64,000 bases of DNA from an uncultured Shinella sp. (GCF_946479415.1 NZ_CAMLFY010000008.1:1-64000), one strand, 5' to 3'. Positions 8,612-17,196 are shown, numbered from the stretch's first letter. The notes: generated by a model from the sequence alone, not told the origin. Numbers and translations are program-made.

Positions 8612-9469
8612 TCATTTGGATGTGCGGCGCAGACTGCGCCGTTTTTCGGCGATGGCGACCGGCAAGGCCATGGCAAGCGCCATGGAGGCGGAGAGCGAAC
8701 GGAAGCCGGCATAGTCGGCCTCGGAGACCTCGAACCAGTGCGTGGCGGAGGCGGCCAGTGGTGAGAAGACCGAGTCGGTGATGGCGATGATCGGCACGCC
8801 GCGTGCGGCCAGTTCCTGCGCTTGCGTCAGGCTCTCGGCGGCATAGGGCGCGAAGCTCGCGGCGATCACAGCGTCCTTGTTCGTGGCGAATTGCACCATT
8901 TCGGGATCGATGCCATTGGGCGAGGCGACGATCTGGTGGCGGATGGCGAGCTTGCCGAAGGCATAGGCGATATGCGCCGTCAGCGGATAGGAGCGGCGCT
9001 TGGCGACGAGATAGATGGTTTCGGCGCGGGCGAGCAGATCAACGGATTTCGAGAAGGTCTCGCCGTCGATGGTGCTGGCGAGGCGGGCGACAGACTGGCT
9101 GGCGGCGGTGAGGAAGCCGGAGAGGAGTTCCGTGTCGCTGTTGGCCGCCGGCCCCGCTTCCAGCGAGGCGAGGCGCTCCTCATAAGACAGCGTGCGGTCG
9201 CGCAGCCGGGCGCGAAACACGTTCTGCAGGTCGGAAAACCCCTCATAGCCGAGATGATGGGCGAGGCGCACCAGGGTCGAGGGCTGCACGTCGGCGGCCG
9301 TTGCGATGCTGGCGGCGGTGCCGAAGGCCATTTCGTCGGGATTGGACAGCGCATAGGCCGCCACCTGCGCCAGCCGTTTCGGCATGGTCGCCTTGCGCTC
9401 GATGATGACGGAGCGCAAGCTGTCGAAATCGCGCGGCACGCGCGAAAGGGCCGTTTCGGTGTTGCTCAT
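8612..9469 (-). CDS. iolR: RpiR-family transcriptional regulator IolR (HTH + SIS)
   Basis: 285 residues. An N-terminal RpiR helix-turn-helix (about 15-90, with TAASIATAADVQPSTLVRLA) is followed by a SIS sugar-phosphate-binding domain (about 125-260). In rhizobia IolR represses the inositol genes and is released by an inositol catabolite. The ATG follows GAGGAG. The gene is upstream of iolC on the same strand and divergent from the Gfo/Idh/MocA gene at 9646. Its own upstream region has a GGAA-N6-TTTC site at 9504-9517, which suggests autoregulation. Function is assigned from the family plus location inside the iol cluster. Confidence 0.9.
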   Translation of the reverse strand: MSNTETALSRVPRDFDSLRSVIIERKATMPKRLAQVAAYALSNPDEMAFGTAASIATAADVQPSTLVRLAHHLGYEGFSDLQNVFRARLRDRTLSYEERLASLEAGPAANSDTELLSGFLTAASQSVARLASTIDGETFSKSVDLLARAETIYLVAKRRSYPLTAHIAYAFGKLAIRHQIVASPNGIDPEMVQFATNKDAVIAASFAPYAAESLTQAQELAARGVPIIAITDSVFSPLAASATHWFEVSEADYAGFRSLSASMALAMALPVAIAEKRRSLRRTSK

Positions 9470-9503
9470 CGTGGTTCTCCTCGGCGGCCATTCTGCGACA
9501 AAT

Positions 9504-9517
9504 GAAATAAATATTCC
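9504..9517 (-). promoter_or_regulatory. Candidate IolR site in the iolR / idh divergent region
   Basis: The minus strand reads GGAATATTTATTTC, one position off GGAA-N6-TTCC. It sits 35 bases upstream of the iolR start and 129 bases upstream of the divergent dehydrogenase start, so one site could control both genes. Confidence 0.45.
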
Positions 9518-9645
9518 ATATTTTCAGAAAAGATAGTTTTCGTTCCAAATCTTTCCCGCTATGGATGGCGTAAGAAGCGCCTGTGCGGCGAGATATAGCA
9601 ATTCCGCCGCCGCTGCGTAGCGGAATTCAGCGAGGAGGAGGCGTC

Positions 9646-10767
9646 ATGAAAGCTCTTGGCATCGGATTGATCGGAACCGGCTATATGGGCAAGTGCCATG
9701 CACTTGCCTGGAACAATGTCAGCACGGTCTTCGGCGATGTGGACCGTCCGCGCCTCGTGCATCTGGCGGAGGCCAATCCCGAACTCGCTGCCACCCGCGC
9801 CCGCGAATTCGGCTTTGCGAAATCGACCGCCAACTGGCGCGACCTGCTCTCCGATCCCGATGTCGACGTCATCTCCGTCACCACGCCGAACCAGTTCCAT
9901 GCCGACATGGCGGTTGCGGCGCTTGAGGCGGGTAAACACGTCTGGTGCGAAAAGCCGATGGCGACGGCCTTTGCCGATGCCGAGCGCATGCTCGCCGCCC
10001 AGCGCTCCTCCGGCAAGGTGGCCGTGATGGGCTACAATTATATCCAGAACCCCGTCATGCGGCATATCCGTTCCCTGATCGACGAGGGCGCGATCGGCAC
10101 GGTCAACCATGTGCGCGTCGAGATGGACGAGGACTTCATGGCCGATCCCGAGGCGGCGTTCTACTGGAAGAGCGAAGCGTCCTCCGGCTATGGCGCGCTC
10201 GACGATTTCGCCGTGCATCCGCTCTCGCTCCTGTGGAGCCTGTTCGGCCACGTCGAGGCGGTCATCGCTTCGCTGGCAAAACCCTATGCCGACCGCCCGG
10301 TGAAGGAAGGCGGCCGTCGCGCGGTGGAAAACCACGATATCGCCAGCGTCCTGATGCGCCTTCCCGGCGGCATTTCCGGCGTGCTCATGGCTAATCGCTC
10401 CGCCTGGGGCCGCAAGGGCCGCATCGCTCTGCAGGTCTATGGTTCGAAGGGGGCGATCCTCTACGATCAGGAGCGCATGAACGAGTTCCAGCTCTATACG
10501 ACCGATGGCCGCGCCACCGAGCAGGGGTTCTCCACAATTCTGACGGCCCCGCACCACAAGCCCTATGACCGCTTCATTCCGGCCCCCGGCCATGGCCTCG
10601 GCTTCAACGATCTCAAGGTCATCGAATGCCGCGAGCTGATCGCTGCAATCGCCGGCATGGCGTCGCATTCCATTGATTTCAACCATGGCCTGCGCATCGA
10701 GAAGACCGTGCACGCCATGGCGCAGTCCTTCCGCGAAGAACGCTGGGTGGAAATCGCCCCGGCGTGA
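9646..10767 (+). CDS. Gfo/Idh/MocA family oxidoreductase, probably an inositol or related polyol dehydrogenase
   Basis: 373 residues. An N-terminal Rossmann fold (IGLIGTGYMGKCHA, residues 5-18) is followed by the family's EKP motif (WCEKPMAT near 105) and a C-terminal GFO/IDH/MocA beta-sheet domain with the ALDDFAVHPLSL segment in place of the more usual DxxxH. ATG 9646 has GAGGAGGAGG upstream; the open frame to 9583 has no ribosome site. Being divergent from iolR and sharing its control region suggests it belongs to the inositol regulon, for instance as a scyllo- or chiro-inositol dehydrogenase; substrate is inference. An inverted repeat AATTCCGC/GCGGAATT (9600-9607 / 9620-9627) sits just before the ribosome site. 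Confidence 0.8.
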   Translation: MKALGIGLIGTGYMGKCHALAWNNVSTVFGDVDRPRLVHLAEANPELAATRAREFGFAKSTANWRDLLSDPDVDVISVTTPNQFHADMAVAALEAGKHVWCEKPMATAFADAERMLAAQRSSGKVAVMGYNYIQNPVMRHIRSLIDEGAIGTVNHVRVEMDEDFMADPEAAFYWKSEASSGYGALDDFAVHPLSLLWSLFGHVEAVIASLAKPYADRPVKEGGRRAVENHDIASVLMRLPGGISGVLMANRSAWGRKGRIALQVYGSKGAILYDQERMNEFQLYTTDGRATEQGFSTILTAPHHKPYDRFIPAPGHGLGFNDLKVIECRELIAAIAGMASHSIDFNHGLRIEKTVHAMAQSFREERWVEIAPA

Positions 10768-10865
10768 CTTTTTCGTGGACCCGGCCAAAAAAATCCACCG
10801 GCTTAGTCATTGAAACCGCTCATCCCATACGTAATACTGGCGGCAATAATGCCGGAGGGAAGGGC

Positions 10866-13800
10866 ATGTTCAAGCGAATACAAAAACGCTGGGCGCCGGT
10901 ATTCTTCGTATCGATTGCTGTCGTCGTGTTCAACGCGAACGCCGCTGAGGCGAAACGCGTTGCACTGCTGATAGGCAACCAGAAATACGAAGAGACCGCC
11001 CAGCTGAACAATCCCGCCAACGACGTGGAGCTGATGCGCGCCTCGTTTGAGGCGGCGGGTTTCGACAGCGTCAAGACCGTACTCGATCTCGACCGCTCCG
11101 CCATGGTGAAGGCGCTGCGTGATTTCGAGGACGAATCTGTCGATGCGGATATGGCGGTGGTCTATTATTCCGGCCATGCCATGGAGATGAACGGGGTCAA
11201 CTACCTCATCCCCGTCGATGCGGCGCTGAAGAGCGACCGCGACGTCGAGGACGAAAGTGTCGCCATCGACCGCGTGCAGCGGTCGCTGGAAGGCGCCAAG
11301 AAGCTGAAGCTCTTCATTCTGGATGCCTGCCGCAACAATCCGTTCGCCGCAGCGATGACGCGCTCCATCGGCACCCGTGCGGTGACGCGCGGTCTTGCCC
11401 GCGTCGAGCCCGAATCGGCCGACACGCTGATCGCCTTCGCGTCGAAGGCCGGCACGGTGGCGCTCGACGGCGAGGGCAAGAACAGCCCGTTTGCCACGGC
11501 GCTCTCGAAATATCTGACGGAACCCGGCCTCGATGTGCGCATCGCGCTCGGCAAGGTGCGCGACGAGGTGGTGGAAGCCACCAATCGCGAGCAGGAGCCC
11601 TTCGTCTATGGTTCGCTCGGTGGCGCGCAGATCTTCCTGAACATCAAGGAAGTGAACATCAACGTCACCAACAGCGGCAACACGGAAGTCTCGCCGAACG
11701 GCCAGTCCGAAGCGGCGGCCGACTGGCAGAACATCCGTGACCTCGCCGACGAGGACCTGATCAACGCCTTTATCGCCAAGCACGGCAAGGACCCGGTTTA
11801 CAAGATGCTGGCCGAGAAGAAGCTCGCCAGCCTCAAGGAGGCCACCCAGACCGAAGGCCAGGATGCCGATGGCATCGCCTGGGATGCGCTGAAGGAATCG
11901 ACGGATGCCGCAGCGCTCCAGCGCTTCCTCGAGCGTTATCCGGACAGCAAGCATCGCAGCGATGCCGAACATCTCATTGCCGCTCTGGAGCCGAAGAAGG
12001 GCCTGAGCGTCGATGTCGCCTCCAAGGAAACCGCCGCCTCGCGCGATTGCTTCCTGCTGGCCGGCGAGCCGCAGTCGCTGCCGGGCTTCATGGGCGTCAA
12101 CTTCCTGAAGATCGATGCCAAGCGGGCGCTCACCGCCTGCGCGCAGGCCGTCAACGAGAATCCGTCCGACGGCATGCTCGTCAACCTGCTCGGCCGCTCG
12201 CATGATGCCGACCGCAACTATGTCGAAGCGCGCCGGAACTACGAAAAGGCCATCGAGCTCGGCAATATGTACGCGCTCACCAACCTGGCCTGGTTCTCGA
12301 TCTACGGCACGGATGGCCCGGTCGACGTGCCGAAGGGCCTGTCGATGTTCGAAAAGGCCTCGACGGCGGGCAATTCCTACGCCCAGGCCTCGCTCGGCTG
12401 GCTCTACCGCGAAGGCTACGGCGGCACGCGCCAAGACTATGCCGAAGCCGTAAAATGGTATCAGCAGTCGGCCAACCAGGGCTATGCCAATGCCATGGCG
12501 ACGATGGGCTGGTTCTACCGCGAAGGCCTCGGCGTCTCGCAGGATTACGTCCAGTCGCTGACCTGGTATCGCAAGGCAGCAGACGCCGGCGATGCCAATG
12601 CCATGTCCTCGCTCGGCTGGGCTTATCAGAACGGTCTCGGCACGTCGCAGGACTATGCCGAAGCCAAGGTCTGGTACGAGAAGGCCGCCAATATCGGCGA
12701 TTCCTACTCGATGGCCTCGCTCGCCTGGCTCTATGACGTCGGCAACGGCGTGAAGCAGGACTATGTCGAAGCCCGCTACTGGTATGAGAAGGCCGCCAAT
12801 GCCGGCAGCTCCTATGCCATGGGTAACCTGTCGCGCCTCTATGACCAGGGCCTCGGCACGCCGGCCGACGCGAAGGAAGCCGTCCGCTGGGCTGCTGCCG
12901 CCGTCGAAAGCGGCGATCCCAACAAGCTGAAGGAGTTGAAGGAAACCCCTGCCAACTTCACCGTTGCCTTCCGCAAGGAACTGCAGGGTCTGCTCAGCGA
13001 GCGCGGCTATTACAGCGGCTCGGCCGATGGCGAATTCGGTGCGGCAACGCTCGCCGCCATCGACAAGCTGGCCGCCGGCCGCAACGACAGCACCTCGCTG
13101 TCGAGCTCCGGTTCGTCGACGGTCACCTCGACCGATCAGTCGACGTCGACGCTCAGCAGCGGCTCGGATGTCGACCAGTGCTATGAACTGGCCGGTGAAC
13201 CGAACCTGCGTCCGGGCTTCCTCGGCAAGCTCTTCGCCAATATCGACTACGGTCGTGCGATCTCCGTCTGCGAAGCGGCACTCAATGCCAATCCGTCGGA
13301 CAACTCGGTTCGCAACATGCTGGGCCGTGCGCACGATGCCGCGAAGAACTTCGCAAAGGCACGCGAGCACTACCAGAAGGCCGCCGACGAGGGGAATCTC
13401 TACGCCCTGACGAACCTGGCCTGGTATTCGATCTACGGCACGGATGGCCCGGTCGACATGGCCAAGGGCACCCGCATGTTCGAGCAGGCCTCGAACGCCG
13501 GCAATCCCTATGCCCAGGCCTCCCTCGGCTGGCTCTACCGCGAAGGCTATAACGGCACGCGCAAGGACTATGACGAGGCGTTCAAGTGGTACAGCAAGGC
13601 GGCCCAGCAGGGTTATGCCAATGCGCAGGCCACGATGGGCTGGTTCTACCGCGAAGGTCTCGGCACGCAGCGCGACTACAATGTCTCGCTCGACTGGTAC
13701 AAGAAGGGCGCGGAAGGCGGCGACATCAACGCCATGTCCTCGGTCGGCTATGCCTATCAGTCCGGTCTCGGCGTTTCCGTCGACTTCGTCGAAGCGCGCA

Positions 13801-14216
13801 ACTGGTATGAAAAGGCCGCGGCCCAGAACGACTACTATTCGATGGCCTCGCTGGGCTGGCTCTACGACGTCGGCAACGGCGTGAAGCAGGACTATGCCCA
13901 GGCGATCGACTGGTATGAAAAGGCGGCCAATGGCGGCAACACCTACGCCATGGGCAACCTGTCGCGCCTCTATGACCAGGGCCTCGGCACACGCTTCAAC
14001 GCGAAGGAAGCTGCCCGCTGGGCCGCCGCCAGCGTGGAAGGCGGCGATCAGGGCAAGCTGCAGGAGCTCAAGGGATCGCCGGCGAACTTCACGCCGCAGT
14101 TCCGCAAGGAGTTCCAGCAGATCCTGAAGGACCGCGGTTACTACAGCGGCCCGATCGACGGCGATTTCGGCACCTCGACGCAGAACGCGATCGACCGTCT
14201 CGCCGCCCGCACCTGA
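10866..14216 (+). CDS. Exported caspase-like (peptidase C14) protein with two tandem Sel1-repeat / peptidoglycan-binding-like modules
   Basis: 1116 residues. A signal peptide (1-27, ending ANAAEA) is followed by a p20 caspase fold at 29-260 with both catalytic residues present: His104 in YYSGHAME and Cys155 in LDACRNNPF. Residues about 395-740 contain roughly seven Sel1-like repeats (ASLGWLYREGYG, MSSLGWAYQNGLG and similar) and end in a segment like a peptidoglycan-binding domain (RGYYSGSADGEFG). A Ser/Thr-rich linker (about 740-770) leads to a second full copy of the same module (about 770-1116, ending RGYYSGPIDGDFG). ATG 10866 follows GGAGGGAAGGGC. A terminator follows at 14242, so the gene appears monocistronic. 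The substrate is unknown; the layout suggests a periplasmic or envelope-associated protease-scaffold. Confidence 0.85.
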   Translation: MFKRIQKRWAPVFFVSIAVVVFNANAAEAKRVALLIGNQKYEETAQLNNPANDVELMRASFEAAGFDSVKTVLDLDRSAMVKALRDFEDESVDADMAVVYYSGHAMEMNGVNYLIPVDAALKSDRDVEDESVAIDRVQRSLEGAKKLKLFILDACRNNPFAAAMTRSIGTRAVTRGLARVEPESADTLIAFASKAGTVALDGEGKNSPFATALSKYLTEPGLDVRIALGKVRDEVVEATNREQEPFVYGSLGGAQIFLNIKEVNINVTNSGNTEVSPNGQSEAAADWQNIRDLADEDLINAFIAKHGKDPVYKMLAEKKLASLKEATQTEGQDADGIAWDALKESTDAAALQRFLERYPDSKHRSDAEHLIAALEPKKGLSVDVASKETAASRDCFLLAGEPQSLPGFMGVNFLKIDAKRALTACAQAVNENPSDGMLVNLLGRSHDADRNYVEARRNYEKAIELGNMYALTNLAWFSIYGTDGPVDVPKGLSMFEKASTAGNSYAQASLGWLYREGYGGTRQDYAEAVKWYQQSANQGYANAMATMGWFYREGLGVSQDYVQSLTWYRKAADAGDANAMSSLGWAYQNGLGTSQDYAEAKVWYEKAANIGDSYSMASLAWLYDVGNGVKQDYVEARYWYEKAANAGSSYAMGNLSRLYDQGLGTPADAKEAVRWAAAAVESGDPNKLKELKETPANFTVAFRKELQGLLSERGYYSGSADGEFGAATLAAIDKLAAGRNDSTSLSSSGSSTVTSTDQSTSTLSSGSDVDQCYELAGEPNLRPGFLGKLFANIDYGRAISVCEAALNANPSDNSVRNMLGRAHDAAKNFAKAREHYQKAADEGNLYALTNLAWYSIYGTDGPVDMAKGTRMFEQASNAGNPYAQASLGWLYREGYNGTRKDYDEAFKWYSKAAQQGYANAQATMGWFYREGLGTQRDYNVSLDWYKKGAEGGDINAMSSVGYAYQSGLGVSVDFVEARNWYEKAAAQNDYYSMASLGWLYDVGNGVKQDYAQAIDWYEKAANGGNTYAMGNLSRLYDQGLGTRFNAKEAARWAAASVEGGDQGKLQELKGSPANFTPQFRKEFQQILKDRGYYSGPIDGDFGTSTQNAIDRLAART

Positions 14217-14241
14217 TCCAGCCGGACAGGCCTGAAACAAA

Positions 14242-14280
14242 GAACCGCTGGAAACGCCCGTTTCCAGCGGTTCTTCTTTA
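14242..14280. terminator. Intrinsic terminator after the caspase-Sel1 gene
   Basis: GAACCGCTGGAAA (14242-14254) pairs perfectly with TTTCCAGCGGTTC (14261-14273), followed by TTCTTTA. It lies 26 bases after the stop and could serve the convergent GST gene as well. Confidence 0.8.
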
Positions 14281-14291
14281 TGGGGACCTGA

Positions 14292-14975
14292 TCAGGCCGC
14301 GCGCTTCAGCAGCCAGGCATCATGCTGTTCCAGGAAGACCCGGAGGCGTGCGGGATAGTCCTCGGCAACCGCGTCCTTGACGCTCTGCCGCTCTGAAAGC
14401 GCCGAGTGCCAGCGGGCAACCTTTGCGAGACCATCGAAGACGCCGGTCGGCGTAATCGTATCGAACGTGTCGAAATAGCGGAAGATCGGCGCGAAGACCG
14501 CATCGACGAGGCTGAATGTCTCCCCGGCGAAAAACGGCCCGTCGCCCAGGGCCGCATCGACGCGCGCAAACTTGTCGATCAGCGCCTTGCGCTTGGCCTC
14601 ATAGGTCTCGGCGTCCTTTGCCGTCTCGAAACCCCAGAGATCGCCGAGAATCGAGGAGCCGAATTCCATCCAGCCGCGATGCTGGGCGCGGGCCAGCGGA
14701 TCGGCCGGGTGAAGCGGCGTGCCGGTTTCGGTGTCCTCGAGATATTCGCAGATCACCGCACTTTCGAAGAGCACGACCTCGCTGCCGTCAGGCTGGCGAA
14801 CAAGCAAAAGTGGCACCTTGCCGAGTGGCGAAAGGGCCAGGAACCAGTCGGGTTTGGCGGCAAGGTCGATGGTGCGGCGCTCGAAGGCAACGCCCTTTTC
14901 GGCGAGCGCGATGGCGGCGCGCTGCACATAGGGGCAGAGATGATGGCTGACGAGGATCAGGCGGGCTTCGGTCAT
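14292..14975 (-). CDS. Glutathione S-transferase family protein
   Basis: 227 residues. The N-terminal thioredoxin fold carries HHLCPYVQRAAIAL with a cysteine at the active-site position, followed by GKVPLLLV and the ESAVICEYLED motif that binds the gamma-glutamyl part of glutathione; the C-terminal half is the usual helical GST domain. The cysteine in place of serine or tyrosine suggests an omega-type or reductase-like member. The ATG at 14975 has AGGAG upstream; the open frame to 15014 crosses the control region. It diverges from a MarR regulator with two shared palindromes, so it is probably regulated by that protein in response to a toxic or oxidising compound. Confidence 0.85.
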   Translation of the reverse strand: MTEARLILVSHHLCPYVQRAAIALAEKGVAFERRTIDLAAKPDWFLALSPLGKVPLLLVRQPDGSEVVLFESAVICEYLEDTETGTPLHPADPLARAQHRGWMEFGSSILGDLWGFETAKDAETYEAKRKALIDKFARVDAALGDGPFFAGETFSLVDAVFAPIFRYFDTFDTITPTGVFDGLAKVARWHSALSERQSVKDAVAEDYPARLRVFLEQHDAWLLKRAA

Positions 14976-15000
14976 GCAAGGTCTCCTGTCGGTGCAAAGT

Positions 15001-15059
15001 AGATGCATCTGCATATATGTACCCTTGCCATCTCCGTCAAGATGAATGTAATTGCATCT
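15001..15059. promoter_or_regulatory. Two AGATG..CATCT palindromes, candidate MarR operators for the gst/marR pair
   Basis: AGATGCATCT (15001-15010) is a perfect palindrome 26 bases upstream of the GST start. A second, longer one (15040-15059) runs from AGATG to GCATCT with 16 of 20 bases symmetric and ends right at the marR ATG. Both fall in the 84-base divergent gap, where an autoregulating MarR protein would bind. Confidence 0.55.
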
Positions 15060-15524
15060 ATGTGCGAATCATCCGACGAGGCCGCCCCAAAACCATCCGA
15101 AGCCACGACGCGGCTGTGGATCCGCCTCATGCGCGCCCAACGCGTCATCCTGGCCGCAATAGAGCAGGATCTGAAGGCCGCCGACATGCCGCCGCTCGCC
15201 TGGTACGATGTGCTCTGGGAATTGGTCCGCACGCCGGAGGGCCGGTTGCGTCCCTTCGAGATCGAGGAGCGCACGCTGCTGGCGCAGCACAATCTTTCCC
15301 GGTTGCTCGACCGCATGGAGGCGGCGGGGCTCGTTCACCGCGAAGTGTTGCCAGAGGATGGTCGCGGCCGCTGGGTGCTCGTCACGGAAGCCGGGCGTGC
15401 GACGCAGGCGCGCATATGGACCGTCTACGCCGCCGCCATCGAACGCCACCTCGGCGAGAAGATTGACGATGCCGGCGCCGCAGCGCTCGCCGATGGGCTG
15501 GAGCGTCTGGTGCGCGGCAGGTAG
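15060..15524 (+). CDS. MarR-family winged-helix regulator
   Basis: 154 residues with the MarR dimer helices at both ends and a central winged helix; TLLAQHNLSRLLDRMEAAGLVHRE is split around the recognition helix and DGRGRWVLVTEAG forms the wing. In-frame starts also exist at 15003 and 15042, but they would place the palindromes inside the coding sequence and have no better ribosome site, so the ATG at 15060 is chosen; the resulting length is normal for the family. It probably represses itself and the divergent GST gene, releasing them on ligand binding or oxidation; no ligand can be inferred. Confidence 0.82.
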   Translation: MCESSDEAAPKPSEATTRLWIRLMRAQRVILAAIEQDLKAADMPPLAWYDVLWELVRTPEGRLRPFEIEERTLLAQHNLSRLLDRMEAAGLVHREVLPEDGRGRWVLVTEAGRATQARIWTVYAAAIERHLGEKIDDAGAAALADGLERLVRGR

Positions 15525-15536
15525 CCTCAAACGCAA

Positions 15537-15561
15537 AACGCCGGAGCAAGGCCCCGGCGTT
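15537..15561 (-). terminator. Hairpin between convergent marR and RTX genes
   Basis: AACGCCGG (15537-15544) pairs with CCGGCGTT (15554-15561). On the minus strand the stem is followed by TTTTGCGTTT, so it fits best as terminator of the RTX gene ending at 15586, and it could also stop marR transcription. Confidence 0.65.
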
Positions 15562-15585
15562 CGCAAGCTGGAACGACGATCCCGC

Positions 15586-16698
15586 TTAGAGCAGGAAATC
15601 GCTCGCATAGTATTTCGTCAGGCCCGCATCGATCTGGAAATCGGCAATGCCGTCGCCATCGACGTCGCCGGAGATGATCGTGCCCGAATAGCGCAGCTCG
15701 CCCGCGTGTTCGGAGAAGCCGGCCTTGCCGATGAAGACGAACTTGTTGTCCGCCGACGTGTTGATATTGGCGTCGATCGTCCTGAGGTCGATCTTGTCGC
15801 CGTCGCTGCCGGGGCGGAAGTCGTCGATGACGTCGCGCTGCGAGCCGACCTTGCTGTCGGAAATGCTGGTGAAGCGGAACGTATCGGCGCCGGAGCCGCC
15901 GATCAGGAGGTCGTTGCCTGTGCCGCCGACGAGCAGGTCGTTGCCCGAACCGCCGACAAGATCGTCCGCGCCTGAGCCGCCGTAGAGCCGGTCGTTACCC
16001 GCATCGCCGTAGAGATCGTCATTGCCGGCATCGCCATAGAGGATATCGACGCCGTTGCCGCCATAGAGCCGGTCGTTGCCGCCGAGGCCTTCAAGCTGGT
16101 CGTTGCCGCTGCCGCCCTTGATGATGTTGTTGCCGACGGTGCCGATCAGCGTGTCGGCATAGCCGGTGCCGGTGACGTTCTCGATGCTCTTCAAGGTCTC
16201 GAGGCGGCCGGAAATCGCCTTGGCGTAACCCTTGTCCAGGTCGACATAGATGCCGCGGCCTTCCTCGCTGCTGGAATCCTGCAGGGAGTAGTTGATCGTG
16301 TCGACGCCGTCGCCACCGTTGAAGGTGTTCTTGAAGCCGACGGAATAGAAGGTGTCGTTGCCGGTCTCGCCGTAATAGACGCTCTGATAGGTCTTTACCT
16401 TGAAGACATCGTTGCCGCTGCCGCCATAGACCTTGTCATAATAGTCCGGGTCGTAGTCGGCGCCGCTGTGCGTGTAATAGTCGTTGCCCGAGCCGAGATA
16501 GATGATGTTGCCACCCTCGAAGCTGTTGCGCACGATGTCGTTGCCGCTGCCGGTGTTGACATCGTTGAAGCCGCCGTACTTGCCGACGAGGTTCAGAACG
16601 ACTTCGTCGTCGCCGCCATAGGTATAGACATCCAGTTCGATCTTGGAGTTCTGAACGATGAGGTCGTCCCCATCCGTGCCATCAATCACGGTTGCCAT
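15586..16698 (-). CDS. RTX (hemolysin-type calcium-binding repeat) protein, probably type I secreted
   Basis: 370 acidic residues. No classical signal peptide is present. Glycine/aspartate nonapeptides of the form GGxGxDxLx run from about 180 to 280 (GGSGNDQLEG, GDAGNDDLYG, GGTGNDLLIGG), with weaker ones near the N-terminus, followed by a C-terminal domain ending in YASDFLL, a hydrophobic end of the kind read by type I secretion systems. Such repeats form a calcium-bound beta-roll outside the cell. The ATG at 16698 has GGA eight bases upstream; the ATG at 16704 is too close to it. No catalytic domain is recognised, and no ABC/MFP secretion genes are in the window. A smaller paralogue is at 19945. 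Confidence 0.85.
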   Translation of the reverse strand: MATVIDGTDGDDLIVQNSKIELDVYTYGGDDEVVLNLVGKYGGFNDVNTGSGNDIVRNSFEGGNIIYLGSGNDYYTHSGADYDPDYYDKVYGGSGNDVFKVKTYQSVYYGETGNDTFYSVGFKNTFNGGDGVDTINYSLQDSSSEEGRGIYVDLDKGYAKAISGRLETLKSIENVTGTGYADTLIGTVGNNIIKGGSGNDQLEGLGGNDRLYGGNGVDILYGDAGNDDLYGDAGNDRLYGGSGADDLVGGSGNDLLVGGTGNDLLIGGSGADTFRFTSISDSKVGSQRDVIDDFRPGSDGDKIDLRTIDANINTSADNKFVFIGKAGFSEHAGELRYSGTIISGDVDGDGIADFQIDAGLTKYYASDFLL

Positions 16699-17067
16699 CT
16701 GCATATTCCTTTCCGCAACAACGGGTTTGTTGCACGACATTTAGCGCCGGCAAGCTGAACCGGTGTTGAACAAGACGGGAGCCGCGCGGCGATTTCGAGG
16801 CGAATTTTCGGAGTTTTGCGGGCAAGGCAAGCCGAAGCTCGATCGTGTTCTCCCTATATAAAAGGCTTCCCGTGACCTTACGCGCCCAATCGACCCGAGG
16901 CCGCACTCTTCTGCGGAGCGCGGGAATCAACGTGTGATTCCCGTCATTCCCGCACAGTCCTTCGCTTCAAAGCCCTTCCTCTTCATGCCCTGACCCGGGT
17001 CCTCCAACGGAAAAATCCAAAAAAGCGGCAAAGACGGTTTCATTTCGCATCACGTGTCAAAAAAGCC
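16699..17067. other. Intergenic region between RTX gene and tRNA-Ser
   Basis: About 370 bases with no convincing gene. It must hold the minus-strand promoter of the RTX gene; a TATATAGGG stretch on the minus strand near 16850-16865 is a possible -10 region, but I see no clear -35. Nothing else is recognised. Confidence 0.4.
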
Positions 17068-17096
17068 TTGCAATCAAAAGCGCCGCCGCATAGTGA
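17068..17096 (+). promoter_or_regulatory. Candidate sigma70-type promoter of tRNA-Ser
   Basis: TTGCAA (17068-17073), a 17-base spacer and TAGTGA (17091-17096) lie 11 bases before the tRNA 5' end. The spacing is ideal and both boxes are partial matches to TTGACA/TATAAT. Confidence 0.4.
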
Positions 17097-17106
17097 AACC
17101 GCGAGC

Positions 17107-17196
17107 GGAGAGGTGGCCGAGTGGTCGAAGGCGCTCCCCTGCTAAGGGAGTATACCGGAAACGGTATCGTGGGTTCGAATCCCATCTTCTCCGCCA
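17107..17196 (+). tRNA. tRNA-Ser (anticodon GCU)
   Basis: A 90-base class II tRNA. The acceptor arm GGAGAGG pairs with CTTCTCC (one G-U), the anticodon stem CTCCC/GGGAG encloses CTGCTAA giving anticodon GCU, a long variable arm (TACCGGAAACGGTA) follows as expected for serine tRNA, the T arm is GTGGGTTCGAATCCCAT, and CCA is encoded. It reads AGC and AGU codons. tRNA-Ser genes are common integration targets; the AT-richer subtilase unit begins just downstream, but no duplicated tRNA 3' end was seen. Confidence 0.97.

Noticed and set aside
12250..14200. Repeated short DNA motifs in the caspase-Sel1 gene that could look like a CRISPR or satellite array
   Set aside because: They are in frame and encode Sel1 repeats with ordinary synonymous changes; there are no spacers of equal length.
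10803..14240. An uninterrupted 1145-codon open frame on the minus strand opposite the caspase-Sel1 gene
   Set aside because: It has no ribosome site or family motif, is rich in Arg, Gly, Ala and Val as expected from a reversed high-GC gene, and the plus-strand frame has a signal peptide, catalytic motifs and repeats.
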